Of a stretch of DNA of 57,299 nt, positions 12,210 to 24,234 are shown piece after piece; within the stretch, counting starts at the first letter, position 1; every line of letters starts with the position of its first letter. A program made the position numbers and the translations under genes. Source of the stretch: Ophiostoma sp. CBS 140.51 (taxonomy: Eukaryota > Ascomycota > Sordariomycetes > Ophiostomatales > Ophiostomataceae); contig JANSLP010000206.1 in the NCBI GenBank assembly GCA_029298735.1, positions 1 through 57,299 on the forward strand, written 5' to 3'. The notes beneath the pieces were generated by a model, which was not told where the DNA came from, made no database searches, and saw only the letters and a list, made by a program, of their open reading frames with translations.

Positions 12210-12952
12210 GTGGTGTTTCATACACCGGAGGGGTCTCCGTCAGGTTCGGCTGGGGTTCACCCCGGAGCACCGCTCGCATCCGGCCGTAGCATTTTCATTT
12301 GTTTTGAAAACTAGAGATATAACGAGAAAAGAAAAGAAAAGCATCCCGTTGGTAGAGTTGCGTTGTTGCAATTTTGTGCTTTGACAATTATGATTTTCTT
12401 TTATTAAACTGTCGCCATTTTCTCTCCGAGACGCACGCACGCCCCTTTTTTGTCTGCGACTATTTCCATGTTGGTGCCCCCGTATTGAAGCATTTTGTTT
12501 ATTTTGACTCTCACTACGACGTATTCTATCCCCTCCATACAACCCGGCGTCAGACTACACTCTGCGTTCAAAGTCGTAATATGCAGCGGGCCGTTGAGGA
12601 GCTGCCTCTTTTGCTTACAAGCCATCCAGGCTCCTTCTCCCTGCCGCCCCCGGACTCGAGAAATGTCATTTTGCTCTCCGTATGGCATCAATGTCCGCGT
12701 CCCGTTGCTTTCTTGACCGAGGTCTGGTCTGGGCCAACGGCAGATGCTCCATCAAGAGTGTACGCTGTATGGAGCATTTTTGGAGGACCATGTGCAGACA
12801 ATTAGACCTCACACTGCATCAGCCAACCTTAATTATCAGACGCTCCTCTTTGGGTCTCTTGGTATTTCCCTTTTCGACCTGCACAGCGCGTCTTGTTTGC
12901 TCCATCTGACAGACTGCTGTCCACTTTTCATCATGCAAGTCGTCTTGCTCCC

Positions 12953-12961
12953 TACTCCGTA
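12953..12961 (-). repeat. TACTCCGTA word, exact copy 2
   Basis: Exact reverse-orientation copy of TACGGAGTA in non-coding DNA, followed directly by TAC. Confidence 0.7.
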
Positions 12962-15900
12962 TACTATGTATGCAAGGCCCGCAAGTGCCACATCCTGCCC
13001 GGTAGACAGTGGACGAGGGAATGAGGAAACATCGCGCTGGCGACGGTTCCTTTCAGAATGGGAGTCCAGGTTGTCAGCGAGCATGTCCGCTGCCGGTAGA
13101 GCACGACGGGCAAAGGCCATAGCTTCTTGTGCAGCCAGAAGGATGCTGGGAAAAACTTGAAATCCAGGGCCCTGGCGAGCATGGCTTCCGTCCTTTTGCC
13201 ACGTCGACTTCGACACGAACAACACGAACAGACTGTGCGAGATCCTGGTCTCTAGGTACTCGCGTCCTTCCCGTTTTCTTGTCCCCCCCGACGCAAGGGA
13301 CGAGAAAACTGGGAATTCATGTGAGATTCGTGCATGTTCACTTCCCTCTTGTCGCCTTTGTCTCTTCTCAGTCTCTTCCCATCTTTCTCTTTCTCATTTT
13401 CATCCCATTTTTAGGCCCATGTGGGAGTGGAAAAGAGAAAAGGACCCTGGGTGAACACGCTTTTGTTGAGCGAGGGAAGCAACCAAAATCCACCGAACCC
13501 ACAAGGAACGACACCGGCATGTTGCGCTGTGGATGAGGGCAGGGCCCGTGAGAAAAAGCGCGACTTCAAGAAGGGGGAGAAAAGCGTGTGAGTGGGACGG
13601 CGGATGGAGGGATTGGGGTGGAAACGAACAATGGATATTGGATTTGCTGTTGACTGGGGGCCCTTCGCGTTTGTTTGAATAGCCCAAAAGTAGAAAGTGA
13701 TATGAGAGCCAGAAGAGAAAAAGGATGAGATGGGGGGATATTGAAACGGCCAATGGAGACGCTAAGCAAGGGGAGCAATGGATCGAGGCTTGAGTGGAAA
13801 GGGAAAAAAGGAAAGGGAAGCGAGGTAAAAGAGTGGCAACAAAGTTATCCAAAAACGCGCGCGACAGACACATGAAAAAGAGAGATGAGAGTAAAATAGG
13901 AAAAGAAAGACAAGAAACAAGATCAAAAATGAGAAAAAAGAAGAGGAAGAAAAAGGAAAGGAGGCACAGAAGGGAGACAACAACGAATATTGCCACGTTC
14001 GATGCCTTTTCGATCCCAAACCAGGCGCGCTTGCACATCCCTTACAGTGATGATCGGAACACTCGTGGCTGCCGTGGTGCTGCATGAGGCTCGCATCATT
14101 GCCGCTCCCGTCAAAAAAAGTTTCAGACGACCCCGAGAAATGGTAAGACATAGCTGAGAGCCAGTCTGCGAATCGTCTGGGCCGCATTCGTATCGGGTAA
14201 AGTTGATTTTGTCGTCTGGCAGGGAAACAGACATCAAGCCGTCGACTCACTCGTTGCGGTATCGCGGTACATATCGCGGTCCTGGTTGTGGTCGACTAAC
14301 ACGCACCGCGTGTGCTTTGGACCTTTCTTGTGCATTTTGTGGGCACGGCTTCCTGCACGACACAGGGGACGCAAAAAGGTGGGAAAAGGCGACGGTGGTG
14401 GGTTTGCTTGTAGTTGAAGTGACAAAGCGTCCACCTTCGTTTATATTTTTAAGGGGGGAAAAGGAGATACAGATTGGACAAGGGGTGCAGACTGCAAGGT
14501 GCAAACGAGAATCTGACCACCCACCAAGCCACCTCCTTCATCCCTAGAGCACGGAAGACAGAGGTACTTTTGTGCTGTTTGTTTTGCAAAGAAACTTCTT
14601 GTTGTTGGAGGTATTTCCGGTTTATTGTTCTCGTTTTTCGTCTCAAATTTTCACACACAAAGTCTCGCACTCTCGCGATGGGCGTGGATCTTGGTACGCT
14701 AGAGGTGCGGCGAGGGGCATGTCAAAAGACAAGGAGGGCTCTCAGTGCAACTCGACTCCATCCACTGTCACTGTCACTTTTGCTTGCCCCCTGTTCTGGC
14801 CCTGAATACCCTGACGAGGGGCTTTGCATCTCTTGTTTTGGGACCTTGGTCTCTGGCAGTTTGTCTTTTTTTGGGGGTTACCTTTGCCAGCATATCAAAA
14901 TAACAAGTCGTTTCACTTGGCGGCACAAAACTGCAGGGAAAGCAGATACGGGGAATGCTTCGGAGGCGAGGGGAACGACTGACTGGCTCGACTGGGTTTG
15001 TGACCAGTTCGTATGGCAAAAGCAAGGCGAAAGAGAGGTGTTGCTTAGACAGCCCTGTATATGTATGTATATTCCGTATCCGTGATGTCAAATGTCGGAT
15101 AAAAGAGTTTGTCGTACCGCCGTTTTTTTCCATTGGCGACATCATTTCCCAGTAAACAGGAAAACATGTCGGATAGACGGCTGGTCTGGCTATATCAGAG
15201 TTTGCTATTATGGAAACCTAAAGGTAAAGATCTTGTGAGTGACTCGGACACTTTTTGTCGTTTTAGTTATCTTTGGTGTGTTTTGCACTTAAACAAAATG
15301 TCAAGGTGGTAGGCGATCCGCCACAGCCGTGCTCTGTGCGAGAACGGTCCTTTTGTCTTCTCGATTCTCGAAGGAACAGAAGAAAGGACCCAAGTAGGAA
15401 GGCGGAAGAGCCAGACACGAGAGAAAAGGCCGAGCGCATCGCCAAAGCAGACCTCGCTATGCGCACGTCCTGTACGAAGTAATGGTTCCCCCTATCTGTG
15501 CTTTTGCCCAGCCACCAGCCACCGAGAATCAAAAGGAGACGGCTTTCCTCCGAGAGAAAAACGGCAACAATAGGCAAATATGTGGAAGAGAAAGCCAGGT
15601 CTTGCACGGAGATTTCACTGTGCCGTTGTGCGACCTGTCAAGACGATGTAACACTGCTACTGCATATTTCTCTGCAATTTTCGGTTGCTTTTTGCCGTTG
15701 CGTCGTTTTCCTTTTGCAACTGTGCAAAGTTGAAAGAAATTTCGGAAAGCGTTGTGCGCCACAAAACGGTTTGAAGTATTCAACAAAGCCTCTCGCCAAT
15801 TTTGTGGGAAGGGAGAAAAAGAAGAAATCAAAACTGGTGACTTCTGGTGCCGCAAAAGCAAAAAACAACGAAATAAAACGACAACACATGCATTGGCGTG

Positions 15901-18188
15901 CAGGAGACGATGCAGCACAATATGCACATGAGGCCAAGCGGAGGACCGACCGTTGCTGCATGGGCCCCCAAGGGCTGATATTGCGAGGACGCGCTGTTGT
16001 TTTAGCGTCAGCTGGGGTTTGTGTGCCCTCGCAGGTTTGTTTATTTTGATTTTCTTGCGCGCACGACATATTTCCAGCTGGCTTGTCAAACAGTGTTGAT
16101 ATTCTTGATACTTGAATACTTACAGTGGGATCTCGACATGCTCGAAGAGGTGGGTGGCTGGGATTTTTAAGAGCGAGGGGTGTCTTAAAGAGCCTGGTGG
16201 ATCGCGCACGGCTGGACCAGCGAATCGCAACGGTGAATTGACTTTAAATGTCTGATTTTGGTTGTGTTTTTGTAATAGCTGTTGGTGACAACCAAAGAAA
16301 CGACAACCTGCACAAACTGATGTGACCAAATATAGGGAGGCGGGAGGGAGGAGGTAAGAAGGGACACAGAGGGGGACCAGACCGAGAAACAAAAACGAAT
16401 GACGGCAGACGCAAAACCAGAGAAAGAAGCAAAACGGAAGAAAGAAGGAAAGAAGGAAAAAGGAAGCAAACGAGGGAGGCTGTCAAGATCGGCGCTCGCA
16501 GGAAGCCCACAATGTTTAAAAATGGCCACGCCAGGCCCATATGCATGTGTCACCTTTTTGATTCCACGCATCGTCTCGAGTGGTGAAGCGATCAAAAAGA
16601 GCCCCAGAAAAAAACACGGTCGCAGCGCTTTGAGAGCGGCCACGGGCCCGCGCGCAGCGGCGCAGATCACCTTGATCAGACCAAGGTCGGCGTATCATAT
16701 CTGAGCATGCATTTGCGCTGATGCTGCCGCTGTTCCTGTTGGCCAACACATCTTTTTCGCTGACCTTGACGGCAGCGACGGGATGATGATGCCTGTACGT
16801 CGTCCTTGCGTCGACTAGCTCGAGGGGAAGAGTCAAATAAGAGAGATTGGGTAGAAGGTGGAGGGGGGAGAAGGCTCCATGGTCTTCCCCCTATTCTCAA
16901 CTAGTTACCTGCAGACCCCTGTGATAGACTGATAATAATCGAGTGGGTGTATGCGGGTAGGTGCGTGTTGCTGCACCGAGAACATGGGAGCTCTTGTCAT
17001 TCCGTCTAAACTTTAAGTACTTTCCACGCCGAGAAAGGTGAAGGGTTGACATGTCGAGAGCCGGGAAGTTGGGATGCTGTCTCGGCTCGTCACTTTTTCT
17101 CGCACCCTGTTGTGATTTTTTATCTCTTCTTTTTGTGATCCCGTTCCGTTGTCGCTGTCTGCCGTGCTCAGGGCAGGAGCACGTTCTCTGGGTTCTCTGT
17201 TCGCCGATCGTCGAGCGTGGTCGTAGCCGTAGTCGCTTCTCCTCTCCGGTCAAAGTCTCTTCTTGATAGAAACAAACTTGCGCCTTGTCCACCTTTTGAT
17301 CCTCACTTTGATCCAACATTTCCCTCTTTTCTTCTTAGCGTTAGTTCGAGAGAAACGAAAGAGACAAGAGAAACAGAAAAAAAGCATACGACGAAGAGGA
17401 GAGCACTCACCAAAAAGAGGAGAGAAAAGAGAAGAGAGGGGGCAGAGAGTCCACACCGAATCCACAAAGGCAGCTACAGCCCTTGTCGATACTGACCAGT
17501 AGCCCCTCAACACCCTTGCTCGTTGCTCATTGCTCTTTCTTCGAGCTGTTCGTTTTCGTCGAGAGCTTGTTCCTCCTGGTGTTGCATTATTGAATCTTCA
17601 ACGTCTTGTTTAACTCTCCTTTTTTGCTTCAGATTTGTTGTGTTTTTGTTCGTCGTCCGCGTTCGCTACCTCTCACCTCACGTCTCTCGTTTATCGCCGT
17701 CCCGTACCTTCGACCTCAGAGCTATCACGCATGTTAGCGACGACTGCCGTCATATGAGCACCGAAAGACTCTAGACTCCAGCTGCACGCGCTGCTTCTCG
17801 CCTGTCGCCGATGGAACACGTCCAATTCACCGAGCACGGAACTCAAAAGCAACAACTTACCTCGAGCACGACCGAACACTTTGCCAGAGCTTTCCAGCTG
17901 CCGGGCCTAGCTCCGGAGCGCCAATCAACCTCGCCAGCCGCCGAGTAGGGGATGAAGGGTGACTGTCTGAACAAACGAAACAAAATAAATCGACCGAGAG
18001 CTTCAGGTGGAAGCAGTGTACGAATTGTTTGAATAAGGCAGAGTAAATAGGGGAAGACGGAGATATAGGAAAGCGCAAAAGAAGGAGCCCCTGAGCGACA
18101 TCGCCGACCGAGGAAGGAACCACCAGGGGCATCTTTGATTTTCAAACAATCGCAACATACCTCATCCGAGGAAGGCACGACCGGCGAT

Positions 18189-21100
18189 ATGGCTTCCGCA
18201 GTCATGCCTCCTATTCTCGCCGCTGAGGATTCGGCATCTTCATCCATTTTACGTTCAACAACACCAAGCAACGATAACACGACCGGCAAAGGATTTCTTG
18301 CAGCTGAACCGCCGTCTCCTCCGGCCTCTTCTACATATGTCGGCAGCGATGACACGCTAGCATCGCCAACTTCTTCGATCACAAGCCACTACACCACCCG
18401 GCAGAAGACGGACAATGGCTCTCAATCCCAGTCCAACTCAAGCAGCGTCCTCCACAAGCACCGGCTGAACAACAGCGCGTCCAAACTGCCCGCCTTCCGC
18501 TTTGCCGACCTCAAGAAAGACATGCTTGTTTTGCCGTCGCGTCCGCATCGTATGCCGCCATCGCCCGTGTCGCTGCCATCGCTATCACCGGGTGCACAGG
18601 AACAGGAGCAAAGTGGACAGGCACAAATGCACAGCGCACCTTCCGCTGTAACTAACGCTACTGCCAACGCCCCACCTGCGACAACAAAGCGCCGCTACAG
18701 CGCTGGCACCGACAACACCAAAAACGCCAACAATGGCAACGGTCCCAACAGCGCTAGCGGGTCGTTCCTACCCAAAAGCAAAAGCCACGCCCATGGCCAT
18801 GCACACTCCCTTTCAGACCCGACATCCCTCCCTGCGCCAACAACGGCAACAGCGCCTGCAACGTCGGCCGCCTCAACCGCCTCGAGTCCAGCCACTGTTG
18901 TCACTACTGGCACAGTTGCTCCTTTCACTACGACTCCCACTACAACGAGTACTTCCACTACTGGCTCCCGCGCGACGTTTCAAAATCCTGTGCCCACACC
19001 TGCCTCGCCGGATTCGCCCAAATCGCCCAAATCGCACCAAAAGGAAAACCAAAACTCCTCACCCAATCCCAAACACACCTCGTCCTCCTCGTCCTCCACC
19101 GCCATCACCGCTTCTTCCTCAGTCACCGCCGCCACGTCGACAAGCGCTACCACGACCACTTCGACAACCTCGACCGTGTCGTCGTCGTCATTTTCGCCGT
19201 CCTTTTCGACCTCTTCATTTACGACGCCGCCTTTTACGACTTCCTCGACTCTCACGACTTTCGGATCGTCGTCATCTGCGATTGCATCGTCTGCTGGATT
19301 GACGCACAACAACGACTCTCACGACTCTTACGACCCGTCTTCCTCCTTCTACTCTACTGCCTCCCCGCCTAAGGTTGTTGTTTCGACCCCTTCGGCCAAT
19401 ACCACCGTGCCTTTGTCGCTGCATTCGCCATCGCCCACCCCTGCCTCGCCCAGAGAAACTCGTGGATCGCCTGGATCACCCACCTCTGCTTCCTCACCCA
19501 CTCCTGGCACGACAAAATTACAACGTACCCTCACCGACCCGAGCCCGTCCAAGAAAAAGACGTCGCTGCATCGCCGCGCGACTGCATCCTTTGGCTCCAA
19601 CGAATTCGGGTCGAACGACTTTGAGACTTTGTCTCCTGTGAAGAGCAACTTTGAGACGCAGGCAAACACTCAACAATCGACCGAGAAGAACACTTCCAAT
19701 CCTACGCCGACACACACGGTCACTGCCGACGACGACGACCTCGCAGCCTCCGTCGCCACCAGTGCCGACCCGCCCTCGCCCGACGCGTCCACCAAGGAGT
19801 GGGCCAAGGGCCAGCGCGATTTGGTTTTGACCACCAGCAGCAAGACTGGCAAGCCCAAGACCAAGTCGACCTCCCTCGACACTCTCGACACGCAAAAGTC
19901 TGCGTCCGAGACGTCGACGCCCAGAACTTTGACTACGCGACGATCGCTGCCTAATCAGTTGCAGCAACAACCGCAACAGTCGCAACCGTCGCAGCAGCAG
20001 TCACTCCTCACTGCCGATGACAAGCGAAAGACGTCCACCCGCCCCCCGCTCTCGTTTCGTGCCCCTCGCAACGAGGCCCCGACCTCTCGCCCTGTCATCC
20101 CACCCATCCGCTCCTTCCGCTCCTCGGGCTCGCGCAAGAGTCTTGGCCTGCAGGACATGAACTTTCGCTCGCCCGGCGGCGGCGGCGCCTCGACCTTTGA
20201 GGACGCCGACAACACCGCCGATGGCGGCGTGCTTGATTCCCGCCAGCGCGACCGCACGCTGCGCGCCCTCGAGGGCCGCAACACTGTCGGCGATGACGAC
20301 TTTTCACAACACGGCGGCGCCCATATTCCGCGCCGTGGTGCCGACCCAGATACCACGGGCGACATTTTTATGCGCATAGCCCGTGACGACCGTCAATCCG
20401 ACGATCCCAGCACAGTTGTAAGTTTATGTCCATGATCTGACCTGATCTCTTTGCCCACGTTTTCTGCCCCATATTTTCCCGATGCTTCAAGCTCGCATCT
20501 TTTGTTAGGATCTGCGCTTCACGTTACATTTTATTTCTGTTTTGCGCGCGAGATCAATCTCCCCAATCTCATATTGTCTCATTACACTGCGTGGGCCATT
20601 GTTGTCTCATCTGGACCCTCCGACTCGAGTGAGATTACAGTCGAGCCCGTTCATTGTTTGTCTCTGGGGGTTTGCATGTTGCACGCCCTCTTTATGTTTC
20701 ATTATCCTTCCGTGGTTCTCGCCTCAAACAAAGCCGGGGCTTGTTTCCTTGGCTTCTGTCATCATTCACTTTCGTTGTACATCCACCTATCAACATACAG
20801 AGTACTAACTCTTGCCCACTCACAGTCGCGCGTGAGTCGCACAGCATCTCAGCGGAGGCCGTTCTCTGCCGCTGTGCCCTCTCGCCAAAACACCTCACCA
20901 CCACAAATCATACGCCGTCTCTCTGACCAGCGGGAGACCGCCACAGCCCGTCAGCGACGGTATGCCGAAGAGCAAGCGTTGCAACAGCAGCAGCAGCAGC
21001 AGCAGCAACAGCAACAGCAACATCAACAACAACTACAACAGCAACAGCAACAGCAGGTGGCAATTGCACGCGATACACCACCGCGCGCCCTGGCCAGCGA

Positions 21101-23345
21101 CCGGACGACTCCTCTACGGTCGGCCACCACATCACAACGGCCAGACCCGATCCGCACCCGTACAGTCATCTCCTCCACACGACCATCACCGAGCACACCA
21201 CGCACATCTGTATTTTACGACACAGCATCCGAGGTGGGCACCAATTACTCACGGAGGCGGCCGTCTATGACCGAGTCTATCAGCAGTGGAGCACCACTAC
21301 CGCTGCGGACATCGTCTATCAAGACTTCGCACAACTACGCCCGCACCTACAACTCTTCACCCCTGGTACCACGGCACGCCGATGTTCAGCATGAGATTGG
21401 TGGTAGCCATGCCGGCCTCGGCATTGGCGGTATGGATAGCACCGAGTCGACCGCCTCGACGGCCGCGCCCTCAACAGTCTGGGACGAGCTAGACGAACTT
21501 AAGTCGCGTATGCGGCGGCTCGAGCTAACTGGCAAGATCCCGCCCACGTCTGGCGCCGCCATGTCGCGTGCCTCGGACGAGCGGCCACGCACGGCGACAA
21601 CGAGTGCTACCACCATCTCGGGCTCGCCAAAGCGTGTTGCGACCAATGGCCAGGCCGCTGATGTGCGGAGCACCACGTCGTCTCAACTCCAGCAGCAACA
21701 GCAACAGCTTCAGCAACAGTCTCTGCAGTCTCCCCAGCAAGGAAACCAGCCGGTACTGTTGTCAGCCCTGCGTGGTGTGAAGCCGCATGTGAGCGATGAT
21801 GTGTATGGCGCTATTGAGACTGCTGCGACCGAAGCCTTGGCTCTGTCGCAGATGGTTGGTGTCGTAGGCCAGCCCGGCCCCATCTCGAGTGGTGCCAGCA
21901 CCATTGGCACCAACATGCCCTCGACGGTAACGGACAGACAGCTGCGTCGCAAGGCTGAAAGTATTTGTCGAAGCCTGACGGAGCTGTGCTTGACGCTTAA
22001 CGACGAGGCAGCTCACAGAAAGGCCAAGGAAGCGGCGGCGGCTGCCACTGCGCAGATTCAGGCCAACTTACCGCAATCGCAGACGCAGCAACAGCTTCAA
22101 TTACAACAGCAAGAACAGCAACGGCAACAGCTACAGCTGCAACAGCAACAAAAACAGCAAGATGAGCAGCAGCAGCAGCGCGAACAGTTGCAGCAACAGC
22201 TGCAGCAGCAACAGGACGACCTACAGCAACGGCAGCAGCGGCTCCACCAGCAACAGCAGGAGATTCGCCAGCACCAAGCTCAGCGGGCCTCTCGCGACGA
22301 CACCGTCACGATCGCGAGCCCGACCACGACCACGAATAAGGCGTTCGCCTCGCTCGCCAACTCGCGCCGCGGTGTCGTCATGGAACCTGCCTCAACCGCC
22401 CCCAAGCTGCAGACCAGCCCTCGCGCCCCGACCCGCTACGAAGACCGCCGCACGTCCTTTCTCAGCACACCCACACTGCCTTCGCCACGCTTTGCCCTGG
22501 GCCCGCCCGTGTCTAGTGAGAACGCCGGCCGCCGGTCGTCTCTCATGATTTCGCGTACGCGCCGTGCCGCCTCTGAAGAGCCCGAGGAGATGCCGCAGTC
22601 GACGGGTCGCCGCTCGTCACTCCTGCGCACCCGTCGGGCCGGCACGGAAGAGCCCGAGAGTGCTGCTGCTGGTGAGGGCCGCAAGACGTCACTATTGTAT
22701 CGCTCGAGGCGGACCATAGCCCAGGCCAACAACGACGAGGGAAGTGCCGAGGATGATATGGAAGGCCGTCAAGTCCGGTCGCCTTCGCGTGCCTTCACCG
22801 AAGTGGCTGGCCTGCGGGGTGCACCGCGTGAGTACCAGCCGCGCGAGTACCAGCCACGGGAATATCCATCGCGCGACTACGCCAGCCAGATGCAGCAGCA
22901 GCAGCAGCAATCACCCGCGGCGAACAACAACGCAGCGTCTGTGTCGTCCAACGCCAACGTGATCCAGTCCGTCGAGGTCAACAACAGTAGCCACCCACCT
23001 TTGGCTTCGTCGGCCCTCCCTCGTCGCCGGCTCGTTCCCTCCAGCCTCAACTCGCGTTTGGTGACACCGCAGACGACCACGACTGCTATGACGGCCTCGT
23101 CACCTCTCCTCTCAAGCCGCCGTTTCCTCGAGCGCAGCTCGCAGCAGCAGCAGGAGCGTGAAGGTGGTAGCGCCGTCGGCACCGCGGGCACTCTGGCGGA
23201 TAAGTACGCCGAAGATCGCATGCAGAGGCACGTATCGCTCGGCCAGACGTCCCTGCTCAACCGCACAAACAGTGTCAGCCGGCGGCGGGACAGTGCGCTG
23301 CCCAGCCTCTCCTCGGCGTCGTCCCAGGTCGGTGGGTACCGGTAG
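18189..23345 (+). CDS. Large low-complexity protein, two exons, conserved-hypothetical type
   Basis: Join 18189-20417 and 20826-23345, predicted 1582 residues. I do not recognise a named family. The N-terminal 740 residues are Ser/Thr/Pro-rich. After the splice come a glutamine run (about 795-825), a short helical block with WDELDELKSRMRRLEL (about 958-975), a second ordered block (about 1050-1155) with VSDDVYGAIETAATEALAL and RRKAESICRSLTELCLTL, a Gln-rich probable coiled coil (about 1160-1225), three basic GRRSSL-type repeats (from residue 1311) and tandem EYQPR units. The helical blocks suggest a scaffold or cytoskeleton-associated protein, which is inference only. The splice has donor GTAAGT at 20418, branch-like CTAAC and acceptor CAG ending 20825; both exons stay in frame at phase 0. 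I chose ATG 18189 as the first ATG in frame, with G at -3 and G at +4; the longer frame begins at TTG 18135. Confidence 0.75.
20418..20825 (+). other. Intron, 408 bp, phase 0
   Basis: Donor GTAAGT at 20418-20423, branch-site-like ACTAAC about 20 bases before acceptor CAG (ending 20825). It is far longer than the other two introns supported here (52 and 74 bp). Its length is a multiple of three, and in the exon frame it has one stop only, TGA at 20433-20435. Confidence 0.8.
20978..21057 (+). repeat. CAG/CAA repeat coding poly-Gln
   Basis: A run of CAG and CAA codons just inside exon 2 encodes about two dozen glutamines, interrupted by single His and Leu residues. Further Gln-rich runs follow at about 21690-21720 and 22084-22270 in the same gene. 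Confidence 0.85.
22527..22740 (+). repeat. Three degenerate protein repeats with GRRSSL cores
   Basis: GRRSSL at 22527-22544 and 22605-22622 and GRKTSL at 22677-22694, spaced 78 and 72 bases. Each is followed by a basic Arg-Arg stretch and then an acidic segment (EEPE in the first two). The RRxS cores fit the consensus of basophilic (PKA/AGC-type) kinases. Confidence 0.7.
22830..22880 (+). repeat. Tandem EYQPR-type 15 bp units
   Basis: Three to four copies of a 15 bp unit encode EYQPR, EYQPR, EYPSR and DY near the C-terminus of the large low-complexity protein. Confidence 0.75.
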
Positions 23346-24234
23346 GACAGGCCCGCGAACCTGTGAGCGGCCGCTGTTTTCGAAAATACCCTCTTCTCAA
23401 CTCTCTTCTTTTTCCAACTTCTTTCTCTGCGCCTTTAATGCTTCCGTTTTCATGTCAGTCACGCCTCGACGGACCTTGTACTATATAACAACAAATAAAC
23501 AACCACCTTCACCAAAAACCACCAATATTTTTACCTTCATACGCCGGCGTTCTTTTTCAACTCTTTTTTCTCTTCTCGTTTCCTTTCCCCTCAAAAAGAA
23601 ACCTTTGTGTACCTATTCTCTTGTCTTCTCTTCTTTTCTCTCCCTTCTTCTCCCCCCTTCCCTTCTCCTTGTCGTCTTTCAGCGATTGATGTATAGTGTA
23701 TTACGAATTTTATCTCATGACTTTCTCTGTCTCTCTCTCTCTCTCCAAGTTGGTGTGGATTGGTTCTTTGCTTTGTTTTGTTTCTCTTTCTCACGCGTTT
23801 CTTCTTGGTTTTGTTTCTTCTCAAGCTTCCATTTTATATATTTTTGTGTGGCCTCTTCGTTTTGGAATATAATAAGCAGTGTGTTTTTCTCTCTTCGTAA
23901 TATGAACTTGGAAACTGTTTTCGTGACACGAATGCGCAGTTTGGTGAAATGAACCGTGGTCGAAAATGAACTCGGTAGGTCGCCGGTGACTCAATCGTGA
24001 GACCCGGCCAGGAACGCCTTTTTGGCGTATTTGCTGGGGACTGGGGAGGGGCTATTTTAGCTGCAAGGCTGAGCCGGCCAACAACCAACAAGCCTAGGCT
24101 CCGCAATTTCTAGAATGCACTTTGATGACCACAGCGTAACTTATCGACCTCAAAAATCACAAAAGCGACCAAGACGACCGAACTTCTGTATCGGTAAACG
24201 CCTGCATAGAAGACTCATCCAATTCTCATACTGA
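23346..24234. other. Intergenic region before TPT1
   Basis: 889 bp between the stop of the large low-complexity gene and the first TPT1 ATG. The first 500 bp are T- and CT-rich, with a CT dinucleotide tract near 23720-23748, and probably hold the 3' UTR. The rest should be the TPT1 promoter. The 264-residue open frame crossing 23158-23952 overlaps the upstream CDS in another frame and is low complexity, so I do not call it a gene. Confidence 0.6.

Larger units (their letters stand above)
5661..18188. other. 12.5 kb region without a recognisable gene
   Basis: Six-frame reading finds only short or low-complexity frames, none with a recognisable domain or conserved block. Composition alternates between CT-rich plus-strand stretches (about 6360-6700, 8460-8750, 12060-12500) and GA-rich ones (about 13550-13980). 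It carries several copies of the TACTCCGTA/TACGGAGTA word family (5897, 6849, 9769, 11864, 12185, 12201, 12953). A short array of CGGTA-like units (GCGGTATCGCGGTACATATCG) lies at 14256-14276. The last 1 kb should contain the promoter and leader of the gene at 18189. I saw no tRNA, rRNA or transposase. Non-coding transcripts or small multi-exon genes cannot be excluded. Confidence 0.5.

Noticed and set aside
18135..18188. 18-residue N-terminal extension of the large low-complexity protein
   Set aside because: It would begin at TTG. ATG 18189 is the first ATG in frame and has a good context.
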